Shown here one piece after another: positions 34,506-43,601 of a stretch of DNA of 64,000 nt. Made by a program: the position numbers and the translations under genes. The stretch spans positions 1 through 64,000 of the forward strand of contig NZ_GL876933.1 of NCBI RefSeq assembly GCF_000192575.1, in the 5' to 3' direction. Numbering within the stretch: the first letter of the stretch is position 1; the number at the start of each line of letters is the position of its first letter. The DNA comes from Novosphingobium nitrogenifigens DSM 19370. Lineage in GTDB: Bacteria; Pseudomonadota; Alphaproteobacteria; Sphingomonadales; Sphingomonadaceae. The notes beneath the pieces were generated by a model. The model searched no databases, had not been told where the DNA came from, and worked only from the letters and a program-made list of their open reading frames with translations.

Positions 34506-37493
34506 TCAGCCCCCGCCGACGATCCGTGCAAAGGCCGCCAGATCGATCCCGCCCACGACTTCGCGACGCGGCAGGACCAGCGGATGGCTGGTCCGGGTGA
34601 CGAAACCATCGAAACAGGTGAAGCCGAAAGCATAGCTCGCCTCGCCCGCGCAATCGCCGACGGCCCAGTCGAAATCGCCATAAGGATAGGCGATCGCGTT
34701 CACTTCGCGATCAAGAGCATGTTCCAGCACGACTTTCGACCCGATCAGTTCATGGAACAGCGCCTCGGTGCCCAGTGCGGTCAGCGGCAAGTGGCGGACG
34801 CCGTGCGAACACACGCTGACGTCGTGGTCCTGCAGGGCGACGATTTCCTCCAGATCGAGGATCGGCGCGGGCTCTCCATACTTGCCGTCCCAATCCGCCG
34901 CGCCACCGATCTTGCCCGTCGGGACGAAAAGCGTCGCGGGAAAGCCATAGCGATGCAGCAGCGGCAAGGCGCTGTCGAGAAAGTCGCGGGTCGCATCGTC
35001 GAACGTCAGCATGACCGACTTTTCGGGCAGCGGCATTCCGGCGAACATCGCCTGAACCATGCGGTCGAGCGAAACGCCCTGCCAGCCGTTCCTCCGCAGC
35101 CATGACAGTTGCGCTTCGAACGCTTCGGGAGAAGTGCGCCACTGCGCCAGTGCAGGCGGCCCGTCGGCGACGATCCGATGATACATGAGGATGGGAAAAT
35201 CGTGCCACGCGTCGGCCACGGGCACTTCGCGCCCGCCGCGCCACTTCACCATCCGGGCAATGCGTTGAGGCAAGAGCGGTGTCATGCGCCCTTCGCGACG
35301 CTCGGGAAGGGGCAAGTCCGGCCCATCGACCTTCACGAACCGCTGGATACGATAGACCGGCGTCGAAAATTCGCAGTCCAGCGCCAATCCCGGCGTGTTG
35401 GCAAAGACAGCGCCGATCCTGCGCGAACCGAAGGGATGCGGCCATCCGAAACCGGTTTGGCCCGGCTCGTCGGAGGCAAGACGCGCATGGGCGGTCACGA
35501 ACCAGCCGCCCGGACGCAGATGTTCGGCAACCTTTGCCGCGAACCGCCCCAGCACCTCTTCATCCTCGAGATAATAGAGCACTTCGCTGCACACGATGAG
35601 ATCGTATTGCCCGACCAGATTGTCGCGCAGCAGATCAAGGCGGCGGCAGGTCACGTTGCCAAGTCCGGCCAGCTTCCTCGCCGCACGCTCGACCGCCGAA
35701 GGCGCGATGTCAGTCGCAAGCACACTGTCGCATGTCCCGGCAAGCCTGCGGGTGAATTCCCCTTCGGCACAGGCGATCTCGAGCGCGCTGTCGAAGCGGC
35801 GACCATCGAGCAGGGCCATGGTCTGGTCGTATTTCAGCGCCTCGTAAGGGTTCGAATAGTCCCACGGATCCTTGTTGGAAAAGATGTCTTCCCAATAGGC
35901 CTCGTCGGTATAGTCGACTTCCTCGTGGAGTTCGGGCCCGGTTCGCACGTCCTCGACCGGCACATCCGGCAAGCGCGGTTCGTCCCGGGCAATCGCATCG
36001 CGCTCTTCAAAGAAGATCCTGGCGATGAAGTCGGCACGCACGGGGAGATCCCCATCCGCAGGGCGTTCGGGAACCAGCACGTCGGCAATGTCCCAGAACA
36101 TCGCATCATCCAAATCCGACTGCGTCTCGGCCATCCGTCGCCCGACCGTGCGCAACCGGGTTCGCCCCAGTTCGCTCGTTTTCCCGCCAAGGCGCAAGGC
36201 CCAGAGATCATCGAGCAGGTTCAATCCGCGAACCTTGCCACGGATCTTGATCCCGAGATCATGGGCGCGGACACCATCGGTCACGGCCATTTCGAACCGC
36301 TCCAGCCGCCGTCCCTCGTACAGAAGATCGACGTGGAGGCGCTCGATCCCCGGCGCCTCGACACCGGGAACCGGATCGGCAAGGTCCACACCGAGAAGAT
36401 AGCGGCTACCGATCCGGGCATTCGTCCCCGGCGGGCAATGCGCCACGATCCGCCTCTCGATCAGGCGCAGGATGCCTGCCGCCACGCCGAACCGATCCTC
36501 GGCCGCGCCAAGCCCATCGAACAGGGCGGTGATCGCTTCCCCGAATGCATCCCACAAAGTCGGCCAGGGTGCGCCCGGTCGGGCCGCTCCCACCACGAGG
36601 GCATCCTCGACCACAGCGGCCGCACTGTGGCGATCGGACACGGAGAAAGGAAATTCGGCGGCAAGGTCAAGCAGGGGCCCGCGCAAGTCAGCCCCGCGTC
36701 CGATCGCGGCCCCCGCCATCCACAGCGCATGGTACCACAATGCCTCGGGCAGTTCGGAAAGCGGAGCGCCATCGGCGAGCCCCGGCGCAGGATCGGAAAC
36801 GCGCGGATCGGGCCCATGGCCGCGCCGGATGACCGCGAACCCGTCGGCGAGATGTCGCGCACTGTCCCCCGAAAGCGAGCCCGACCGGACATGCACGTCG
36901 ACCCACAATCCTTCGACCGGCGCGAAGCGAGCGCCGGTCCGGGCGAGACGCTGCCACAAGTCGAAGTCTTCGCAGATCCGCAAGGCCGGGTCGAACCCGC
37001 CCAGCCGGACGATTGATTCGCGCCGTGTCATCGCCGCATGTATCGCAAAGGGACATCCGCGCGCCGTCGCCCGGACCGGATCGTCGATCGGACGAGCCGG
37101 ATGAGGGTTCCACCACAACACGCCGTCGAGTTTGCGGCGCCAGCCGCAATGAACCAGATCGGCACCGGTCCGCAGGGCCGCATCCAGCATGACGACCAGA
37201 TAGTCGGGCGGCACGGTATCATCGGAATCGAGGAAGACGACCCAATCCCCACGCGCCTCGGCAAGCCCCGTATTGCGCGCCACCCCGGCCCCCTGGTTAT
37301 CCTGCCTGATCAACCGGATACGGGGGTCTTCCCGGACATGCCGGGCGACCAGACGGGGGGTGTCGTCGGACGATCCGTCATCCACGACGATGGCTTCCCA
37401 GTCGCTCTGACGCTGCAACCGCACACTCATCAGCGTCCGCTCGATAGTGTCGCGGTTATTGAAGGCGGGGATGATGAACGATACGGTCGGCAT
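34506..37493 (-). CDS. Trifunctional GT2 / NodS-like methyltransferase / NodB-like deacetylase
   Basis: Single chain of 995 aa with three enzyme-like regions. Residues 1-260 form a GT2 domain (VSFIIPAFNNRDTIERT, VVDDGSSDD, LDSDDTV, ICEDFDLWQRL). Residues 260-530 have no recognised motif. About 533-720 is a class I SAM methyltransferase close to NodS in layout (YWEDIFSNKDPWDY, then SALEIACAEGEFTRRLA as motif I and LIVCSEVLYYL). About 770-995 is a NodB-type polysaccharide deacetylase: MYHRIV, TFDD at 830-833, SHGVRH at about 897-902 for metal, and YPYGDF. All three appear intact. It may add a sugar, remove an N-acetyl group and methylate the product. A similar fusion is, to my recollection, annotated elsewhere, but I know of no tested function. 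Start ATG 37493; ATG 37526 is an alternative. Confidence 0.88.
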   Translation of the reverse strand: MPTVSFIIPAFNNRDTIERTLMSVRLQRQSDWEAIVVDDGSSDDTPRLVARHVREDPRIRLIRQDNQGAGVARNTGLAEARGDWVVFLDSDDTVPPDYLVVMLDAALRTGADLVHCGWRRKLDGVLWWNPHPARPIDDPVRATARGCPFAIHAAMTRRESIVRLGGFDPALRICEDFDLWQRLARTGARFAPVEGLWVDVHVRSGSLSGDSARHLADGFAVIRRGHGPDPRVSDPAPGLADGAPLSELPEALWYHALWMAGAAIGRGADLRGPLLDLAAEFPFSVSDRHSAAAVVEDALVVGAARPGAPWPTLWDAFGEAITALFDGLGAAEDRFGVAAGILRLIERRIVAHCPPGTNARIGSRYLLGVDLADPVPGVEAPGIERLHVDLLYEGRRLERFEMAVTDGVRAHDLGIKIRGKVRGLNLLDDLWALRLGGKTSELGRTRLRTVGRRMAETQSDLDDAMFWDIADVLVPERPADGDLPVRADFIARIFFEERDAIARDEPRLPDVPVEDVRTGPELHEEVDYTDEAYWEDIFSNKDPWDYSNPYEALKYDQTMALLDGRRFDSALEIACAEGEFTRRLAGTCDSVLATDIAPSAVERAARKLAGLGNVTCRRLDLLRDNLVGQYDLIVCSEVLYYLEDEEVLGRFAAKVAEHLRPGGWFVTAHARLASDEPGQTGFGWPHPFGSRRIGAVFANTPGLALDCEFSTPVYRIQRFVKVDGPDLPLPERREGRMTPLLPQRIARMVKWRGGREVPVADAWHDFPILMYHRIVADGPPALAQWRTSPEAFEAQLSWLRRNGWQGVSLDRMVQAMFAGMPLPEKSVMLTFDDATRDFLDSALPLLHRYGFPATLFVPTGKIGGAADWDGKYGEPAPILDLEEIVALQDHDVSVCSHGVRHLPLTALGTEALFHELIGSKVVLEHALDREVNAIAYPYGDFDWAVGDCAGEASYAFGFTCFDGFVTRTSHPLVLPRREVVGGIDLAAFARIVGGG

Positions 37494-37690
37494 TGTTGAT
37501 CCGATACACCCCGAACCCTTAACCATTGCCAGAATACACCGGGACGAACCGATTACAACCCGACGTCATGACGCGTCGAATTCTGTTATCGCCTTGTTGT
37601 CGTTTGGCCCTTTTTTTTTGCCGCACCGCACGATAGATCCTGTGTCGGAGACCGGGCAATGTTCACCATAAATATCCATTTTCGGATCAT

Positions 37691-37710
37691 GCGTATCCTT
37701 AACGATACGC
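37691..37710. promoter_or_regulatory. Inverted repeat upstream of the ABC exporter genes
   Basis: Perfect 7-bp inverted repeat GCGTATC / GATACGC with a six-base spacer, ending 16 bp before the ATG of the permease gene and just ahead of its GGGGAA ribosome site. It could be an operator or a leader hairpin controlling translation. A nine-base T-run at 37611-37619 lies farther upstream in the same gap. No protein is assigned. Confidence 0.5.
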
Positions 37711-37726
37711 TTTACGGGGAACACGG

Positions 37727-38500
37727 ATGAAGCTGTCCCGTAACATGCTTCATTGGCGCGACCTGCTGTTTGAACTGGTAAGCCGCGACCTCAAGGTGCG
37801 GTACCAGCGTTCGGCGATCGGCCTGGGCTGGTCGCTGATGAAGCCGCTGGCTCAGCTTGCGATCTTCGCGACGGTGTTCAGCTCGATCCTGCCGCTCGAC
37901 ATCAAGAACTACACCACGTTCGTCTTCACCGGCGTTCTTGTCTGGGCGTGGTTCAGCTCGTCGCTGACATCGGCGGCCGTCTCGATCGTCGGATCACGGG
38001 AAATGGTGCGGCGCCCCGGATTTCCGGTCAGGCTGCTGCCCGCACTCACCATCCTGAGCCAGGGCGTGCATTTCATTCTCGCCCTGCCGCTGCTCTTCGT
38101 CAGCTCGTGGATCCAGATCGGCCCGCCGCCGATTTCCGCGCTGGCCTTGCCCGCGCTCATCCTCGCGCAGTTCGTGTTCACGCTGGCGATCTGCAACATC
38201 CTGGCATCGCTGCACGTCTTCTTTCGCGACATCGAGCATCTCGTGGGCATCACCATGATGCTCGGCTTCTATGTGACGCCGGTGTTCTATCGCCCCATCG
38301 ACGCCAATCAGGACTACTGGTTCCTGACGGCATTCAATCCGATGGCCTGGATCCTGGAAGGTTATCGCGCCATTTTCGTCGACCACACTTGGCCGCCCCT
38401 GTGGATCTACGGCTACGTGACAATGGTCAGCGTTCCGCTGCTGCTGTTCGGGCACTGGTATTTCGACCGGGTCAGCAACCGATTTGTCGACGAACTTTAA
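37727..38500 (+). CDS. wzm: ABC-2 type polysaccharide transporter permease (Wzm-like)
   Basis: Inner-membrane permease of a polysaccharide or teichoic-acid type ABC exporter (257 aa). The N-terminus LFELVSRDLKVRYQRSAIGLGWSL is the classical ABC-2 amphipathic region, followed by about six membrane helices; a conserved NPMAWILEGYRAIF block precedes the last helices. The partner ATPase begins 11 bp downstream with the same orientation. Such pairs export fully made, lipid-linked polysaccharide or O-antigen across the inner membrane. ATG at 37727 is preceded by ACGGGGAACACGG. The gene starts a four-gene plus operon (permease, ATPase, GT2, GT2-acyltransferase). NodJ is a distant relative of this permease family. 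Confidence 0.92.
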   Translation: MKLSRNMLHWRDLLFELVSRDLKVRYQRSAIGLGWSLMKPLAQLAIFATVFSSILPLDIKNYTTFVFTGVLVWAWFSSSLTSAAVSIVGSREMVRRPGFPVRLLPALTILSQGVHFILALPLLFVSSWIQIGPPPISALALPALILAQFVFTLAICNILASLHVFFRDIEHLVGITMMLGFYVTPVFYRPIDANQDYWFLTAFNPMAWILEGYRAIFVDHTWPPLWIYGYVTMVSVPLLLFGHWYFDRVSNRFVDEL

Positions 38501-38511
38501 GGGACGGGCGG

Positions 38512-39774
38512 ATGAGACAGGGCGCGATCGTCGTCAAGGACCTCGGCAAACGCTATGACGCCCGCGACGGGCGTCCGACAACGCTCAAGGGCTTCGTGCT
38601 CAGCCGGAACCGTGGACACCGGCACAGTTTCTGGGGTCTTCGCCACATCACGTTCAGCGTGCCGCGCGGCCGGGCGGTCGGTGTCGTCGGGCTGAACGGG
38701 GCGGGCAAGTCGACCTTGCTGCGCCTGATCGGCGGCGTCGGGAAACCCGATGAAGGCAGCATTTCGGTCCATGGCCGCATCGGCGCCCTGCTCGATATCG
38801 GCGTCGGCCTTACCGACGACCTGACCGGGCGGGAAAACGTCTTCGTGCTGGGCGTCATCGCGGGCATGTTGCGGTCCGAGATCGCCGCACAGTTCGACGC
38901 CATCGTCGCCTTTGCCGAACTGGAAGAATTCATCGACGCCCCGGTGCGGACCTATTCGTCGGGCATGCGCATGCGGCTCGCCTTTGCCGTGGCCGTGCAC
39001 ACCGATCCCGAAGTCCTGCTCATCGACGAGGTTCTGGCCGTCGGCGACAAGGCGTTCCAGCAGAAATGCTTCAACCGCGTCGCCGACATCCGCGCATCGG
39101 GATGCACGATCTTTCTCGTCTCCCATGACGTTTCGCAGATCGAGGATCTGTGCGACGATGTCCTGTTGCTGAGCAACGGGCGGATGGTCGCCTATGGCCC
39201 GCTTCGGGAAACGCTCGCGCTCTACAATTCGGCGGTCGACGCAAAGATCGCCGGAACCGAACAGGTCGCCCCGCCGCAATTCCGCCAGGACGACGGGATG
39301 CTCGCGTTCGGCGTCAACCGCTATGGCTCGGGCGACATGCGCCTCCATTCGGTCGAGTTCCGGACCGAACAGGGCGAGAGCTTCGACGAACTCCAGGCAG
39401 GACAGATGCTGCGCCTGCGCTTTTCCTACGAGGGCAAGGAGACGATCGAAAATCCGATCGCACTCGTCGGGATCTATGCCGACGACGACACCTGCGTCTT
39501 CGAAACCTGCTCGCAACTGGGCGAATGCACGCTGACGATGCCCGCAGGCACGATCGAGATCGATCTGTGGCGAATGGATCTCGCGCCGGGAACCTATCAC
39601 GTCACGCTCGGCCTGTTTTCGTCCGACTGGTCCGAAGTCTATGATTACCATGCCGAAGTCTATCCGCTGAAAATCGGAGGCCAGATCACGCTCAAGGGCT
39701 ATCTCAACCCTCCGACCGGCTGGCGAATGGTGGACGATGCCGAACCGGGCCTTGCCGCCCCCGGGGACAGCTGA
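38512..39774 (+). CDS. wzt: ABC polysaccharide exporter ATPase with Wzt-type C-terminal domain
   Basis: Energises export with the permease encoded just upstream. The 420-aa protein has an N-terminal ATPase: GLNGAGKST (Walker A, 60-68), the short YSSGMRMRL signature, LLIDEVLAVGD (Walker B) and a switch histidine in VSHD. After about residue 245 a beta-sandwich domain follows (residues 270-400), like the substrate-binding C-terminal domain of Wzt that recognises the modified non-reducing end of O-antigen chains. The presence of this domain suggests that the exported glycan carries a capping modification, perhaps added by neighbouring enzymes. The ATG at 38512 has AAGGGACGG ahead; the open frame extends far upstream inside the permease gene but without homology. 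The next gene overlaps by TGATG. Confidence 0.94.
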   Translation: MRQGAIVVKDLGKRYDARDGRPTTLKGFVLSRNRGHRHSFWGLRHITFSVPRGRAVGVVGLNGAGKSTLLRLIGGVGKPDEGSISVHGRIGALLDIGVGLTDDLTGRENVFVLGVIAGMLRSEIAAQFDAIVAFAELEEFIDAPVRTYSSGMRMRLAFAVAVHTDPEVLLIDEVLAVGDKAFQQKCFNRVADIRASGCTIFLVSHDVSQIEDLCDDVLLLSNGRMVAYGPLRETLALYNSAVDAKIAGTEQVAPPQFRQDDGMLAFGVNRYGSGDMRLHSVEFRTEQGESFDELQAGQMLRLRFSYEGKETIENPIALVGIYADDDTCVFETCSQLGECTLTMPAGTIEIDLWRMDLAPGTYHVTLGLFSSDWSEVYDYHAEVYPLKIGGQITLKGYLNPPTGWRMVDDAEPGLAAPGDS

Positions 39775-40961
39775 TGTCGCTTGCGGTGCTCGACCTCGAC
39801 ATCGACCACCTGCCCGACCGGCTGGACATCGAGGATCGGCATGACGGCGCGATGGTCCTTGTCCGGCTCGACGGCATTCCATGCGGGCAAGCCGTGCTGT
39901 GGAACAACGGGCCGGGCCACGAACTCCCCTTGCGCGAGCGCCTCCTGCTCGCAACCGGATCGGGCTTCTGGGAACGCTGGCTGAACCGCGAACTGGGCCT
40001 TCCGGCCGCCGACCCGATGCCCGAACGGCTCCCGGACGCGACCGTGGTCGTGTGCACGCGCGAACGCCCCGACGATCTGGAGCGCTGCCTCCAGGGGCTG
40101 CTCGCAATGCCCGGCCCGACCGACATTCTCGTCGTCGACAACGCACCGGCGACCGATGCTACCCGGCTGGTCGTCGAACGCCATCCGGGCGTGCGCTATA
40201 TCGTCGAACCCCGGCCGGGCCTCGACTATGCGCGCAACACCGGAATCGCGGCCGCAACCGGAGAGATCGTCGCATTTACCGATGATGATGCCATGGCCGA
40301 CCCGCTCTGGCTCCGGATGCTGCTGACCAATTTCGAGGATCCGCTGGTCATGGCGGCCTGCGGCCTGACCATGGCGCTCGAACTGGAAACCGATGCGCAA
40401 GTCGCGTTCCAGCGCGTCGGCGGCTTTGGCCGCGGGTTCAAGCGGATCGTCCACGACGGCATCACCACCGACCCATATGACAGCTGGCGCGCCGGTGCGG
40501 GGGTGAGCATCGCGATCCGCCGCTCCACGGTCGCTCTCATCGGTCCCTTCGACAACGCACTCGGCGCTGGAACCAGGGCGATGGCGGGCGACGAGACCGA
40601 TTTCTTCCGCCGCCTGCTCAAGGCAGGGTATCGGATCGCCTATGATCCGCGCGCGCTGAACTGGCACCGGCATCGCCGGACCATGGCCGAACTGGAAAAG
40701 CAGATGTTCGGCTATGAATGCGGCTCGTTCGCGATCATCACGAAAGGCGCACTGTTCGAACGCGACCCGCGCGCGCTCGCGCAATTGCTGCGCTGGATGC
40801 AGGGCAACCTCCCGTGGATGGTGCGATCCCTGCACAAACGGCGAAACGGCAAGCTGCCTTTCAACACCGCGCGCACGCTGGCGCGCGGAGCCCTGGCTGG
40901 CCCCTGGCGTTATCTGCAAGCGCGGGCGAAAGCCCGACGGAGTGACCATGCCCGGCTCTGA
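39774..40961 (+). CDS. GT2 glycosyltransferase with N-terminal extension
   Basis: Cytoplasmic enzyme of 395 aa. The first 85 residues form a small extra domain (LVRLDGIPCGQAVLWN) and the GT2 domain starts at ATVVVCTRERPDDLERCL. Nucleotide motifs: VVDNAPATD, RPGLDYARNTGI, FTDDDA (about 163-168) and AGDETDFFRRL (about 262). The C-terminal 90 residues are basic (HKRRNGKLPF) and may touch the membrane. The start codon overlaps the ATPase stop (TGATG) and the stop overlaps the next gene by 14 bases, so it is translationally coupled within the exporter operon. It probably adds a residue to the ABC-exported glycan; the sugar is not identifiable. Confidence 0.85.
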   Translation: MSLAVLDLDIDHLPDRLDIEDRHDGAMVLVRLDGIPCGQAVLWNNGPGHELPLRERLLLATGSGFWERWLNRELGLPAADPMPERLPDATVVVCTRERPDDLERCLQGLLAMPGPTDILVVDNAPATDATRLVVERHPGVRYIVEPRPGLDYARNTGIAAATGEIVAFTDDDAMADPLWLRMLLTNFEDPLVMAACGLTMALELETDAQVAFQRVGGFGRGFKRIVHDGITTDPYDSWRAGAGVSIAIRRSTVALIGPFDNALGAGTRAMAGDETDFFRRLLKAGYRIAYDPRALNWHRHRRTMAELEKQMFGYECGSFAIITKGALFERDPRALAQLLRWMQGNLPWMVRSLHKRRNGKLPFNTARTLARGALAGPWRYLQARAKARRSDHARL

Positions 40962-43452
40962 TTGGCCCGAAATCAGTATCATTGTCCCGTCCCACAATCG
41001 CGTCGGCCTGCTGCGCGAAGTGCTCGATGCGCTGGCCGGACAGATTGCAGGAACCCCTGCGTTCGAGGTCATTGTGGTTGCCGACGGCTGTTCCGACGGC
41101 ACCGAAGGGGTCGTGGCGAGCTACGCCGCGCCCTATCCGATCGAAATCGTCCGCCTGCCGGGACAGGGCCCGTCGCGCGCGCGCAATGCCGGAGCCCGTG
41201 CCGCAAGAAGCGAATTCCTGCTTTTCCTCGACGACGACGTGATCCCGACCCCAGGTCTTGTCGCGGCCCATGTCGCCGCCCTGCGGGAAGCGCCCGGGCG
41301 GGCCGTTCTCGGGCCCTATCCGCCCGAGCCGGTCCCGGCCGGAGACCTCTTCCGACTCAGCATCAAGCGGTGGTGGCAGGCCCATTTCGACAATCTCGCC
41401 CGTCCCGGCCACCGCTATACCTATACCGACGTCCTGACCGGCAACCTGTCGATGGCCCGCGCCACGTGGGATGCCGTGGGCGGCCTCGACCCGCAATTCT
41501 CCCATGCCCGAGAAGACCTCGAACTCGGCGTGCGGCTGCTGAAAATGGGGGTGGAACTGCATTATGCCCCCGATGCCCTGGGCTGGCACCAGGAACATCT
41601 TACCGCTTCTCCTTCGAGCGCATTGCGCCGTGCCCGGCACGAGGGCCAGTCTGACGCCCTGATGGCGATCAAGCACCCCGACATCGCGGCCGCGCTGCGC
41701 GTCGCGCGGATGCTGCGCCGCCCCGGTGCCAGACGATCACGCAAGATCAGCTTCGTGCGCAAGACCGGCTTTCTGGCGGACCGCATCGTCAAGGCCGGGC
41801 CAGGCCTCCTCGAAAAGCTCGAACGGCTGGGATTGGTGAAGCTGCGCCGTCGGCTCAAGAACGCCCTGCTGGAATACTGCTATCTGCGTGGTGCGTTCGA
41901 AACCCTGGGCAACGACTGGGAACGGTTCTCGGCAGAGCCGATCCATCGCCCCGATCACGCCGAAATCGAAATCGACCTTGCCCACGGTATCGACGCGGCC
42001 GAACAGACGCTGCGGGAACGACGCCCGACTTCGGTCCGGCTCGTCCACGGCCACCGCGAAGTCGGCACGATGCCCTGGTCCCCGGCGGCGGAACGATGGA
42101 ATGCGCACCACTTGCGCCCGTTCCTTGCCCGTCGTGCGGCCTACGGCACGATCCCCTGGCTTGCCCATGACAAGTACGGTGGCGAAGCCTGGCGCTGGGA
42201 ATGGTTCGAAGGCCTGCGCCGCCTGGGCAATCTGGACTACATGGCGCACTATTCCGAAGGGCAGCAGCAGTGGCAACGCCCCACGCCCCCGGTCGAGCCG
42301 CGCCCTTACGTCCCCGACCGCCGCATCTCGACACGGGCGCGACAGGCGGTCCGACGCATTCTGGGCAACGGCATCTGCGTCCGCGCGCAATCGAGATCGC
42401 GCGACGAGACTCTGACGGCGGCACGCGGCTGGCTGCTCACGTTCGTGTTCTTCATCCACGCGATGATCGGCACTGCCGAATACCTCGGCCCCGATGCCCA
42501 CGCGACCCATTACGTGCTCAAACTGCTGGTGCCTGACGTCTCGGCGTTCTTCTTTCTGGCCGGCATGTCCGCGACGGGGATGCGCGGCAAGCGACCTGGC
42601 GCGATCCTGCGGCAATCGCTGGTCTTCCTGCTCTTTGCGATGGTCTCGCATATCGGCGGCTTTGCCATCCTGCTAGCAGGACATGCCTTTGCGACGCCGC
42701 TCGACGCGGTGAAGGGACTGGTCGTGCCGTTGATCACCGGCACCGACACGTCGAGCTTCGTGGGGTGGTTCTTCATCGCGCTGGCGATGGCCCGGCTCTA
42801 TGCCTACACGTTCCTGCGGTCGCGGCTTCTCTTTGCCCTGTTCGTCGGGATCACGGTGCTGGCGATCCGCGCCGGACAGCATCTGGGCATTCCCGACAAC
42901 GTGTTCGAATGGCGCAACTGGCCGACGGCGACGCTGTTCTTCCTGATCGGCACCCGCATTCCCGACATGCGCAAACTGCCCAACTGGGCGGGGACTACGG
43001 CACTTGTCGGCACGGTCCTGCTGGCACTCGTCAATCGGCACGGTCTCTGGCGCCTGGGTCCGTGTCTGACGTGCGACCCGCTGTTCGCGGCCCAGCCGAT
43101 GATCGGCCAATACGGCTCGATCTTCGTCTATGTGCCCCAGCAGATCCTGTTCGTCGTCACCCTGCTGTGGATTGCGCAGCGCACGGCCCGGACGGCGCCC
43201 GGCGCCGTCGCACGCTATTTCGGACGCGCGTCGCTGCCGATCCTCTTGATGCACGGCTGGGTTCTGCTGACGCTCTATCCGGGAATGCTGGCGGCCCTGC
43301 CGCATCAGGAAACGCCGTTCCTCTATGTCGCCGTCTATAGCTGCGGCGTCGTCGTGCACGGCCTGCTGTTCAGCCTGTTCGAAAGGCCGATCCACCTCAT
43401 TCAGCGCGCGATTTTCAAGCTGAGTTATCTCGGCAGCGCCCGCCGCGCCTGA
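40948..43452 (+). CDS. GT2 glycosyltransferase fused with acyltransferase-3 membrane domain
   Basis: Two-part protein of 834 aa. Residues 1-290 are a GT2 enzyme: ISIIVPSHNRVGLLREVL, VVADGCSDGTEG, LPGQGPSRARNAG, FLDDDVIP (about 93-100) and SHAREDLELGVRL. A polar stretch of about 200 residues follows. From about 490 to 834 there are around ten membrane helices beginning AARGWLLTFVFFIHAMIG, with a His early in the first helix as in acyltransferase-3/OafA/OpgC proteins. Such domains transfer acetyl or succinyl groups to extracytoplasmic glycans. The fusion suggests that sugar addition and O-acylation are coupled. ATG 40948 follows GGAG and overlaps the previous gene. The C-terminal domain could also be a non-catalytic membrane anchor. 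Confidence 0.8.
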   Translation: MPGSDWPEISIIVPSHNRVGLLREVLDALAGQIAGTPAFEVIVVADGCSDGTEGVVASYAAPYPIEIVRLPGQGPSRARNAGARAARSEFLLFLDDDVIPTPGLVAAHVAALREAPGRAVLGPYPPEPVPAGDLFRLSIKRWWQAHFDNLARPGHRYTYTDVLTGNLSMARATWDAVGGLDPQFSHAREDLELGVRLLKMGVELHYAPDALGWHQEHLTASPSSALRRARHEGQSDALMAIKHPDIAAALRVARMLRRPGARRSRKISFVRKTGFLADRIVKAGPGLLEKLERLGLVKLRRRLKNALLEYCYLRGAFETLGNDWERFSAEPIHRPDHAEIEIDLAHGIDAAEQTLRERRPTSVRLVHGHREVGTMPWSPAAERWNAHHLRPFLARRAAYGTIPWLAHDKYGGEAWRWEWFEGLRRLGNLDYMAHYSEGQQQWQRPTPPVEPRPYVPDRRISTRARQAVRRILGNGICVRAQSRSRDETLTAARGWLLTFVFFIHAMIGTAEYLGPDAHATHYVLKLLVPDVSAFFFLAGMSATGMRGKRPGAILRQSLVFLLFAMVSHIGGFAILLAGHAFATPLDAVKGLVVPLITGTDTSSFVGWFFIALAMARLYAYTFLRSRLLFALFVGITVLAIRAGQHLGIPDNVFEWRNWPTATLFFLIGTRIPDMRKLPNWAGTTALVGTVLLALVNRHGLWRLGPCLTCDPLFAAQPMIGQYGSIFVYVPQQILFVVTLLWIAQRTARTAPGAVARYFGRASLPILLMHGWVLLTLYPGMLAALPHQETPFLYVAVYSCGVVVHGLLFSLFERPIHLIQRAIFKLSYLGSARRA

Positions 43453-43456
43453 CCTG

Positions 43457-43481
43457 CGGGCCGGACCTGACGTTCGGCCCG
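43457..43481. terminator. Hairpin after the exporter operon
   Basis: A 7-bp inverted repeat CGGGCCG / CGGCCCG with an 11-base loop starts 5 bp after the GT2-acyltransferase stop. It lacks a U-tract. It lies between convergent genes and probably ends the plus operon. Confidence 0.5.
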
Positions 43482-43531
43482 AAACCTCGTTTCCAGATTT
43501 GAGCTTTCACGTCGGGCCCCTCGCGAAAACA

Positions 43532-43580
43532 ATCGCGCCGACCGTCACCGGGGAATTCGCCCGGCAACGATCGGCGCGAT
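43532..43580. terminator. Long inverted repeat between convergent genes
   Basis: A perfect 10-bp inverted repeat ATCGCGCCGA / TCGGCGCGAT encloses 29 bases that can form a smaller CCGG-based hairpin. It ends 21 bp before the minus-strand epimerase-like gene stop and is placed to terminate that gene or both directions. Confidence 0.5.
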
Positions 43581-43601
43581 CGTCGTGTTCTTGAAAATGG
43601 A

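Noticed and set aside
37611..37619. T-run of nine bases considered as a rho-independent terminator
   Set aside because: No stable GC-rich stem lies directly upstream on the plus strand, and the neighbouring genes are divergent, so neither one ends here.
38497..40146. Minus-strand frame of 549 codons opposite the ABC ATPase
   Set aside because: The plus strand holds a textbook ABC ATPase and a GT2; the opposite frame has no homology.
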